A stretch of 9,323 nt of DNA from Deltaproteobacteria bacterium RBG_16_44_11 (GTDB lineage: Bacteria > Desulfobacterota > Syntrophia > Syntrophales > Smithellaceae). The notes under the pieces were generated by a model. That model searched no databases. It had not been told where the DNA came from and worked only from the letters and a program-made list of their open reading frames with translations. The translations under genes were made by a program, and so were the position numbers. Positions 1 through 4,450 of the stretch are shown here, piece by piece (the first letter of the stretch is position 1; each line of letters opens with the position of its first letter). The stretch covers positions 1-9,323 of the forward strand of contig MGQN01000015.1 of NCBI GenBank assembly GCA_001797845.1, given 5' to 3'.

Positions 1-80
1 GTGGCGAGCTTTTCGGGTGTGATCGGGTTGTGGATGCGGTGAGCACTCTCAGTGATGTTGAATATCCGTGGTATGTCCAT
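1..80 (-). CDS. N-terminus of a probable class I SAM-dependent methyltransferase (partial, runs off the left edge)
   Basis: Twenty-six complete codons are visible from an ATG at 78-80, preceded by a strong Shine-Dalgarno AAAGGAG about 9 nt upstream. The start reads MDIPRIFNITESAHRIHNP and continues ITPEKLAT. From memory of the family, this opening (M-D/E-I-P-R-I-F-N-I-x-E-S-A-H-R-I-H-N-P, then a T-P-E-K-L-A-T-L-G segment) heads class I SAM-dependent methyltransferases, whose glycine-rich SAM-binding loop follows soon after. That loop lies outside the window, so the enzyme activity is not demonstrated here. The gene follows attC1 in the same orientation as the other cassette genes, so it is the eighth cassette visible. 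It has no visible signal peptide and would be cytoplasmic, unlike the other cassette products. Confidence 0.6.
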   Translation of the reverse strand, partial: MDIPRIFNITESAHRIHNPITPEKLA

Positions 81-121
81 TGTGAAAAATCTCCTTTCGG
101 GTGTGAATAGATTCGGTCAGG

Positions 122-177
122 GCATAACGAAAAAATCAGCCGGAGCGTAAGCGATCCGCTGTATTGCCTGGTTATCA
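122..177 (-). repeat. attC site 1
   Basis: On the plus strand the site runs from GCATAAC (122-128) to GTTATCA (171-177). Between them is the shared GAAAAAAT spacer, then a stem CAGCCG/CCGCTG around GAGCGTAAGCGAT, then TATTGCCTG. One stem pair is lost (CCGCTG instead of CGGCTG) and the loop has one extra A relative to the other sites, so this is the most degenerate of the short sites. It separates the 169-aa lipoprotein cassette from the partial methyltransferase cassette. Confidence 0.83.
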
Positions 178-181
178 AAAA

Positions 182-691
182 TTATTTAATCATCTTATCT
201 AATTGTTTTTTATCCATCTCCATGTCAAAGTATTTAGCCATATTACAGCTTACCATAGGTGTGTTTTCCCAATTTTTGATATTCCTTCTTGGTTCGTAAG
301 CAATGTATAACCATACCCTCTGCGTTTTCTCTTTATTTACCCATGTTGCGGTATATCTTTCTGGAACTTTAGTGGTCTCTTCCCAATTTCCGCTCCTGCG
401 GTTAAAGTATTCCCATTTGAAAGTACCAATGCCCTTTTCAGGCAATGGTATAAAACCCATCGCGCCCATTTCTTTATTGTAAAAATCAGTTAATTCCTTT
501 GCTGGAAAATTCATTGACACATCGTAAACAACCGATTTTGCACCTTTAGCTGGTGAATCAATTGCTTGATGTACATTTATTGCGCTTGGATAGATTGGCA
601 ATTTCACTGAAGGGAAAGGGTCTGATTTTCCACAACCTATTAGTAATAAGATCAGGATTATTGTTTTAGCGTGTATAAATGTTTTCTTCAC
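182..691 (-). CDS. Cassette-encoded lipoprotein of unknown function (169 aa)
   Basis: The product starts with a lipoprotein signal: K2/K3, a hydrophobic stretch at residues 10-18 and a lipobox L17-I18-G19-C20. It should be cleaved before Cys20 and lipid-anchored in the periplasm or outer membrane. The following residue is G21, then K, S and D; no Asp at +2 is seen, which by the E. coli rule would favour outer-membrane sorting (an inference). The mature part is about 150 aa, mixed alpha/beta in appearance, with several Trp residues and no motif I recognise. The start is GTG at 689-691, with AGGA 7 nt upstream and the attC2 core just before it. The TAA stop lies a few bases from the attC1 core. 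This is a typical cassette gene of unknown role. Confidence 0.78.
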   Translation of the reverse strand: MKKTFIHAKTIILILLLIGCGKSDPFPSVKLPIYPSAINVHQAIDSPAKGAKSVVYDVSMNFPAKELTDFYNKEMGAMGFIPLPEKGIGTFKWEYFNRRSGNWEETTKVPERYTATWVNKEKTQRVWLYIAYEPRRNIKNWENTPMVSCNMAKYFDMEMDKKQLDKMIK

Positions 692-703
692 AATTATTTC
701 CTA

Positions 704-759
704 GGATAACGAAAAAATCAGCCGGAGCGAAGCGATCGGCTGTATTGATTTTGTTATCT
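704..759 (-). repeat. attC site 2
   Basis: GGATAAC (704-710) and GTTATCT (753-759) bracket the common GAAAAAAT spacer and an intact CAGCCG/CGGCTG stem around GAGCGAAGCGAT. The left-over spacer is TATTGATTTT. It lies at the 3' end of the 57-aa membrane protein cassette, about 85 nt beyond its stop codon. Confidence 0.87.
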
Positions 760-843
760 GTTTTTGGTTCAGTTTAATTTGCACCTATAGTTCTGGTGAA
801 GTAATTAACAAAAAAGCATAACGTCTCTTCTAAAACAAATAAG

Positions 844-1017
844 CTATGGCAATTCTATGTTTAAGAACCCTATATTAAACTTTATGGCTAATAGCAAAAG
901 AAAGATCGCAAGAAGAATAAGAATGAAAATAATAAAAGACATATCCTTCCTATTAAAATATCCCCATATGATAACAATTAATAACGAAATAAATAACCCT
1001 ATGATTATTATATTCAT
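844..1017 (-). CDS. Small two-helix membrane protein (57 aa), cassette-encoded
   Basis: A short gene fills the otherwise empty cassette between attC3 and attC2. It starts at ATG 1015-1017 with a well-placed TTAGGTGA Shine-Dalgarno directly upstream and stops at TAG 844-846. The product is almost entirely hydrophobic: a first membrane segment at about residues 2-20 (beginning MNIIIIGLF) and a second at about 27-46, split by a short charged turn N22-R23-K24-D25. The C-terminus (after about residue 47) is short and mildly polar. No family is recognised. Support comes from the ribosome binding site, the correct orientation and its position right after an attC core, as for the other cassette genes. 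The next 85 nt before attC2 contain no further convincing gene. Confidence 0.68.
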   Translation of the reverse strand: MNIIIIGLFISLLIVIIWGYFNRKDMSFIIFILILLAIFLLLLAIKFNIGFLNIELP

Positions 1018-1035
1018 TTTCACCTAATAATTTTC

Positions 1036-1090
1036 AGATAACGACGAAATCACCCGGAGCGTAGCGATCGGGTGTATTGCCTGGTTAAGC
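1036..1090 (-). repeat. attC site 3, with a compensatory stem change
   Basis: AGATAAC (1036-1042) and GTTAAGC (1084-1090) bracket the site. The inner stem is CACCCG/CGGGTG where the sister sites have CAGCCG/CGGCTG: both arms changed together so that pairing is kept. The loop region GAGCGTAGCGAT is unchanged. GTTAAGC is an exact match to the GTTRRRY core consensus. Confidence 0.88.
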
Positions 1091-1097
1091 GCTTTTT

Positions 1098-1514
1098 TCA
1101 ATGCAAGAAACCTTTCCGGTAAAGAAAATAAGCATAACCGTAAATTGGGATAAGAAACAAAAGCCCGCCACCGAGAAAGCTTATGCCCCATTTACTTATA
1201 AATAGAAATGTTAAAAGACTGAATGCTGTGCTGACAAGCAACAATTTCAGAGCTAGCTTTCTAGAAAAAAGCAACAAAATGGATGCAACCACTATTAATA
1301 TTACTTGTGCAATTCGGACAATATGATCAAGTATATTTAGGCTTTCATAAAACGTGGTCATTTCGTTTCCAAGTAGTCCTGTGCGGCCCATATAATAAGT
1401 TGCCATAAACCAGCCACATGCGGATAAGATATAAAACACCATGATGGCTGCCGAAATAATTGCAATCAAAATCTTTGTTAGTAGCTGCCTATTTATTTTA
1501 TCAGTGATGTTCAT
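1098..1514 (-). CDS. Four-helix integral membrane protein of unknown function (138 aa), cassette-encoded
   Basis: Hydrophobic segments lie at about residues 13-36, 65-83, 88-106 and 111-132, with a short positively charged N-terminus (K6, R9, K14) and a C-terminal Y-R-K-G tail. The loop between helices 1 and 2 is the longest (about residues 37-64) and carries the few acidic residues. No motif is recognised and no family name is justified. The start is ATG at 1512-1514, with a weak GAG-type ribosome site about 6 nt upstream and the attC4 core about 26 nt upstream. The TGA stop lies a few bases from the attC3 core. It is the sole gene of its cassette. Confidence 0.75.
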   Translation of the reverse strand: MNITDKINRQLLTKILIAIISAAIMVFYILSACGWFMATYYMGRTGLLGNEMTTFYESLNILDHIVRIAQVILIVVASILLLFSRKLALKLLLVSTAFSLLTFLFISKWGISFLGGGLLFLIPIYGYAYFLYRKGFLH

Positions 1515-1533
1515 TTTATCTCATTATCTCAGA

Positions 1534-1588
1534 GCTTAACGGAGAAATCAGCCGGCGCGTAGCGTTCGGCTGGATTGTCTGGTTAAGC
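1534..1588 (-). repeat. attC site 4, both cores matching the consensus
   Basis: GCTTAAC (1534-1540) matches RYYYAAC and GTTAAGC (1582-1588) matches GTTRRRY exactly; the two are perfect reverse complements. The stem CAGCCG/CGGCTG is intact, but the loop flank differs from its sisters (GCGCGTAGCGTT). The TAA stop of the 232-aa cassette gene lies inside the right-hand heptamer. Confidence 0.89.
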
Positions 1589-2281
1589 AGTCAGTTTCTG
1601 CATCAATGCATTTGCCATTGTCTGTAGTTTTTCACGTTTATCTATGTATTCCCCATGTGCAGATTTTAATTCTTGATTCTTTTCGGCCTCGGCGAAGCCC
1701 CCTTCGATCCAAGGGTATACTGTCTGTATGGGCATAGACAGCCATGGCAATATCTGGGCATTCTCAAAACCACTAAATCGTCCAAGTATAAATGACTGCA
1801 AAGGAGGATCATTTACTGAAATATTGTTGCTTTTGCTGTTGTAGTCTCTGGCAAATTGCTGCAGCAAATAGTCAAAATGCTGTGCTGAGATTTTAAACTG
1901 TGAATAAGATAATTGTAATTCGTGAATAGCATCAAGTAAAGGTTTGTGATCTGTAAGTTCTTCCCGCCAAAGAGAAATAGGCCAGTGGCGAACAACCTCT
2001 ATGGCAGCTCTTGCCGACTGAGGTACCGATTCGATTGCGCTTGAAATAGTAAATGGATTTGGACAAGACATAGCTTCTCGGATTTGTTCCTTTGCAATTG
2101 AAAGCTCACGCACATAGGATCTTCTCGCCGCTTTTCCTTCTGCATGACGCTGAACAAATAGAACAATTACGCCAACGACTATACCTGTGACTATACTGTA
2201 AAGAAGACCGGAGTAGAGGGCTGGCCAGAATGCCATCCAAAACTGTAAAGCTTCATTTGTGCCTGACGGATGTATTCCCAT
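1583..2281 (-). CDS. Membrane-anchored helical protein of unknown function (232 aa), cassette-encoded
   Basis: The protein has one N-terminal membrane segment at about residues 21-43, followed by R45-H46 and a basic stretch, then a soluble region of about 185 aa that looks mostly alpha-helical. By the positive-inside rule the large domain is probably cytoplasmic. No catalytic motif is recognised. Two in-frame ATGs occur: the upstream one (2285-2287) is only 2 nt after AAAGGA, whereas ATG 2279-2281 is 8 nt after it, so the second is chosen, giving MGIHPSG as the start. The stop TAA at 1583-1585 is part of the attC4 core GTTAAGC, so the end of the gene is fused to the recombination site. Alternative roles such as a phage or toxin-immunity membrane protein cannot be judged from sequence alone. 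Confidence 0.76.
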   Translation of the reverse strand: MGIHPSGTNEALQFWMAFWPALYSGLLYSIVTGIVVGVIVLFVQRHAEGKAARRSYVRELSIAKEQIREAMSCPNPFTISSAIESVPQSARAAIEVVRHWPISLWREELTDHKPLLDAIHELQLSYSQFKISAQHFDYLLQQFARDYNSKSNNISVNDPPLQSFILGRFSGFENAQILPWLSMPIQTVYPWIEGGFAEAEKNQELKSAHGEYIDKREKLQTMANALMQKLTA

Positions 2282-2297
2282 TATCATAATCCTTTAG

Positions 2298-2352
2298 GCT
2301 TAACGAAAAAATCAGCCGGAGCGCAGCGATCGGCTGCATTGCTTGGTTATAT
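2298..2352 (-). repeat. attC site 5
   Basis: GCTTAAC (2298-2304) and GTTATAT (2346-2352) bracket the common GAAAAAAT spacer, an intact CAGCCG/CGGCTG stem and a GAGCGCAGCGAT loop region. On the plus strand the stem leaves a G (the base after CAGCCG) unpaired, which matches the type of extrahelical base that integron integrases read on the folded bottom strand. Confidence 0.88.
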
Positions 2353-2359
2353 GTTGTCT

Positions 2360-2746
2360 TTAATTTCCTTTTCCACTTTTAGATTTGATGTAAATCGTTT
2401 CAGCTTTATCGTCAAGTATCTCAAATATGGTGCTGTTTGGAGTAATCCACACGCCTTTACTAAAACCATATTGAGTAGTTATCTTTTTAATTTTTCCATT
2501 CCGCTCATAACTGATGTCTACATCATAAAGATTGTCATAGACATAATTCACTGTTGCTTTTGAGTTTGGTCTCACGGAAGCATTTAAAAACCGTGCCTCT
2601 TTTAATTTATTTTCGATATCGTATTTGACTATCTCAAAAAGATAATGAACGTCTTTAGATTCACGATATTGATAATATTGCCATGCATACTGTACTGAAA
2701 GCGTCAGGAGTGAACCGATAATTATGCCTAAGATAATTTTCTTCAT
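2360..2746 (-). CDS. Membrane-anchored or exported small protein (128 aa), cassette-encoded
   Basis: K2-K3 precede a hydrophobic run at about residues 4-18 that could be a signal anchor or an uncleaved signal peptide, with no lipobox. The remainder (about 105 aa) is polar and basic, with alternating hydrophobic residues suggestive of beta strands in the C-terminal half, and Tyr-rich patches at about residues 20-40 and 65-80. The most likely location is periplasmic, tethered to the inner membrane. No family is recognised. The start ATG at 2744-2746 has AAAGGA 6 nt upstream and the attC6 core about 27 nt upstream. The TAA stop lies just before attC5. Confidence 0.76.
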   Translation of the reverse strand: MKKIILGIIIGSLLTLSVQYAWQYYQYRESKDVHYLFEIVKYDIENKLKEARFLNASVRPNSKATVNYVYDNLYDVDISYERNGKIKKITTQYGFSKGVWITPNSTIFEILDDKAETIYIKSKSGKGN

Positions 2747-2767
2747 AGTTTATCCTTTTGTTCCTTT

Positions 2768-2823
2768 ATATAACGAAAAAATCAGCCGGAGCGTAGCGAT
2801 CGGCTGTATTGCTTTTGTTAGGA
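2768..2823 (-). repeat. attC site 6
   Basis: ATATAAC (2768-2774) and GTTAGGA (2817-2823) bracket GAAAAAAT, the intact CAGCCG/CGGCTG stem with a GAGCGTAGCGAT loop region, and TATTGCTTTT. It is nearly identical to site 2 apart from one loop base and the spacer. Confidence 0.87.
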
Positions 2824-2834
2824 GTATCATATAT

Positions 2835-3191
2835 TTACTTCACACGTTTAAGTTTGTTTATTACTTTTCCTTTATTATCAATATATATTAATTGGTTATC
2901 TTTTATTGTGTATCTTATGCTTTCGATATCACCAACGTTAACTTTACAACTTTCTGACGTTGTAAAAGTAATAATTATTTTGTCGCTTTCTATCTTGTAT
3001 TTCCCAGTAACGCCTATATACTTTTTATTATTATCTATATTAAAACCGACATATGTCCCGTCAGCCTTGTATTCATCATAATTATTATAAGAATCTACCC
3101 AAACACCAACTATTTCTGAATTTGTTGCAAATACGATATTTATTAAAGCAAGAAACATTAAAATCGAAATTAAAATTACTTTATATTTCAT
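2835..3191 (-). CDS. Exported lipocalin-like small protein (118 aa), cassette-encoded
   Basis: The N-terminus is a clear signal peptide: K2/K4, a hydrophobic core at residues 5-21 and a plausible cleavage after A22 (V-F-A before T-N-S). The mature part of about 96 aa opens with I-V-G29-V-W31, followed by a pattern of short strands (Y-K-A-D-G-T-Y, G-K-Y-K-I, I-I-I-T-F, Y-T-I-K-D-N-Q-L). This G-x-W opening with D-G-T and later x-Y-x-I-x-x-N-x-L strands is the style of small lipocalin-like domains of unknown function. The assignment rests on pattern only. The product should be periplasmic or secreted. The start ATG at 3189-3191 sits directly after a GGGGTGATG ribosome site that overlaps the attC7 flank. 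Confidence 0.77.
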   Translation of the reverse strand: MKYKVILISILMFLALINIVFATNSEIVGVWVDSYNNYDEYKADGTYVGFNIDNNKKYIGVTGKYKIESDKIIITFTTSESCKVNVGDIESIRYTIKDNQLIYIDNKGKVINKLKRVK

Positions 3192-3199
3192 ATCATCAC

Positions 3200-3264
3200 C
3201 CCTAACGAAAAGCTAAGCCGGAGTAGCCCAGCGGGCTGCGATCGGCTTTAGCGGCTTGTTGTGG
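3200..3264 (-). repeat. attC site 7, enlarged terminal structure
   Basis: CCCTAAC (3200-3206) and GTTGTGG (3258-3264) bracket a longer hairpin than in the sister sites. The GCCGGAG/CGATCGGC stem elements are kept, but the tip is replaced by an extra stem (GTAGCCC-AGC-GGGCTGC), and the base is lengthened as GCTAA/TTTAGC with one extra T. A further inverted repeat TTGTGG/CCACAA (3259-3277) overlaps the right-hand core. It ends the 291-aa cassette. Confidence 0.8.
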
Positions 3265-3299
3265 TTTTTTCCCACAAACTTTGAAAGAATTGTCCACAT

Positions 3300-4175
3300 T
3301 TATTCTTTATCTGCGTTTATTCTTAGAACTTTCATTCTAAAATTCATATTAGCAACGAAAATTACCATTGCTAATAACGCGAACACAAGAAAAGCCCAGT
3401 ATATTCTAAATGCAGTATCTAATGATAAAAAATAATTTACTCCATCCGCGAAAGACACACCAGATGCAGTTAACAAGATTACATAAATGATTTTGAATTC
3501 ATTTAACGAAGGGAGTTTTGGCTTATCAATTGTTAGCGAGTATAATGCAAAAGCAGCATAGAGTAATAATACACTAAAAATAATATTTACAATGCCGCTT
3601 GATAGATAATTTCTTTTATTAGATATTCGTTTTTCTATTGATTTAATTCCGATTATTCTTGCTGAAATCTGAGGTTCACTATTTGTTTCTGAGGTTAAAA
3701 TTCCAATGGTTATATAATCGCCAGGATTGAATAATGTTGGCGCAATTGAAGCCTTACCATTAATAAATGTTGAAGTTGTTTTAAGATTGCGCGGTTCTGT
3801 GTCTAATATTGAGCATTCATAAATTTTAATGTTCTCTGCGAATTGAATTTCAATAGGACTTTCGAAGTCAGTACTTTTAATAGGGGAGTTGCCAACATTT
3901 TTTACTCTAATCAATGTATAGAAAGGGGCTTTTATCGGTTTTTCTTCATAATAGAATAACAATTTATCAATTGGGTTTCCCTTTTTATATAACAGTGATG
4001 AATCATCACGAGGGATGAGCTTCGTTATATTAATTAAATTATTGGCAGAAATAATTTCGTATGTAAATATTCTGGTTTCTTTATTTAGAAAATATAATGA
4101 TATAGAGACACCTATGGCTAAGATAGCTAAAGTTACGGTAATAAATTTATAATTATTTAAGAAAAATTTTTTCAT
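3300..4175 (-). CDS. Four-helix membrane protein with a large extracytoplasmic domain (291 aa), first cassette of the array
   Basis: The protein begins MKKFFLNNYKF with a membrane helix at about residues 10-30. A polar region at about 31-190 follows and contains strand-like segments (Y-T-L-I-R-V-K-N-V-G-N-S-P-I, resembling an Ig-like beta sandwich strand-turn). Three more helices lie at about 194-215, 228-246 and 258-276, with a short basic tail. By the positive-inside rule the middle domain is outside the cytoplasm. No family is recognised. A TTG at 4185-4187 would add four residues, but it overlaps the GAGGGG ribosome site (4180-4185) that stands 4 nt before ATG 4173-4175, so ATG 4175 is chosen. 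This is the cassette closest to where attI would be, hence the most likely to be expressed if a Pc promoter exists. Confidence 0.77.
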   Translation of the reverse strand: MKKFFLNNYKFITVTLAILAIGVSISLYFLNKETRIFTYEIISANNLINITKLIPRDDSSLLYKKGNPIDKLLFYYEEKPIKAPFYTLIRVKNVGNSPIKSTDFESPIEIQFAENIKIYECSILDTEPRNLKTTSTFINGKASIAPTLFNPGDYITIGILTSETNSEPQISARIIGIKSIEKRISNKRNYLSSGIVNIIFSVLLLYAAFALYSLTIDKPKLPSLNEFKIIYVILLTASGVSFADGVNYFLSLDTAFRIYWAFLVFALLAMVIFVANMNFRMKVLRINADKE

Positions 4176-4195
4176 GTGTCCCCTCAATTAATCGA

Positions 4196-4202
4196 TATTA
4201 AC
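4196..4202 (-). other. Core-like heptamer GTTAATA at the right boundary of the array (possible attI remnant)
   Basis: On the minus strand GTTAATA lies 21 nt ahead of the ATG of the first cassette gene, the same relation seen between attC cores and the other cassette genes. The bases beyond it (GGCGATG on the plus strand) do not resemble the GAAAAAAT spacer. No partner GTT and no inner stem occur within the next 150 bp, so it is not an attC. It may be the crossover point of an attI site or a fusion to unrelated chromosome. Confidence 0.45.
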
Positions 4203-4303
4203 GGCGATGTTTTTTTACTTCCAATTCCAGCTTCACAAAATATTAATACCACAACAATTTAATATACGAACTTCGCTTTTTCCGATAACCTAAAGGTCAG
4301 GCG

Positions 4304-4322
4304 TATTTTGAGTATCAAAATA
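4304..4322. promoter_or_regulatory. Operator-like palindrome between the array and the helicase gene
   Basis: TATTTTGA-GTA-TCAAAATA is a perfect 8-bp inverted repeat with a 3-bp centre. It is AT-rich and not followed by a T-run on either strand, so it looks more like a dimeric protein binding site than a terminator. It lies 18 bp upstream of the candidate helicase -35 box and in the gap between divergent genes, so it could control either side. Confidence 0.4.
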
Positions 4323-4339
4323 ACATAACTTCTTTTTTC

Positions 4340-4368
4340 TTGAAAGGAAAATATTCCATGATTATCAG
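4340..4368 (+). promoter_or_regulatory. Candidate sigma-70 promoter for the helicase gene
   Basis: TTGAAA (4340-4345, 5 of 6 to consensus) is followed after 17 bp by TATCAG (4363-4368, 4 of 6). Transcription would start near 4375 and give a leader of about 75 nt. A direct repeat GATAGT-GT-GATAGT (4393-4406) lies in that leader. The assignment is by consensus match only. Confidence 0.35.
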
Positions 4369-4450
4369 TAAATAACTGCTTACAGTGTTTCGGATAGTGT
4401 GATAGTAAAGAAAAAATCTGCTTCATAAAACATGGGAAAAAGTAACTAAA

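Larger units (their letters stand above)
1..4202 (-). mobile_element. Integron gene-cassette array (seven attC sites, seven complete cassettes plus one partial), no integrase seen
   Basis: Single minus-strand genes alternate with near-identical 55-65 bp palindromic sites that start in AAC and end in GTT on the plus strand. Measured core to core, the complete cassettes are about 996, 432, 470, 764, 498, 332 and 582 bp from right to left. Each gene begins 10-45 nt after a core and ends just before the next site, the classic one-ORF-plus-attC cassette design. Site homogeneity is a known trait of chromosomal integrons. No tyrosine recombinase with the integron-specific insert is encoded here, so the visible part is either a CALIN or the edge of an array whose integrase lies elsewhere. 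Base composition is more AT-rich than the housekeeping genes on the right. No cassette promoter (Pc) could be identified with confidence upstream of the rightmost cassette. Confidence 0.87.

Noticed and set aside
2270..3081. Plus-strand open frames of 90-97 codons in the cassette region
   Set aside because: They run through attC sites and antisense to better-supported minus-strand genes with signal peptides and ribosome sites.
122..3264. The repeated palindromes as a CRISPR array or as REP/BIME elements
   Set aside because: Spacing varies from about 330 to 760 bp and each interval contains one gene in a constant orientation. The conserved AAC and GTT ends next to gene starts fit attC sites better.
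3259..3277. TTGTGG/CCACAA hairpin as an intrinsic terminator of the 291-aa gene
   Set aside because: The T-run (plus strand) or A-run (minus strand) lies in the loop rather than after the stem.
4176..4187. A TTG start four codons upstream for the 291-aa membrane protein
   Set aside because: The TTG overlaps the GAGGGG Shine-Dalgarno that is well placed for the ATG at 4173-4175.
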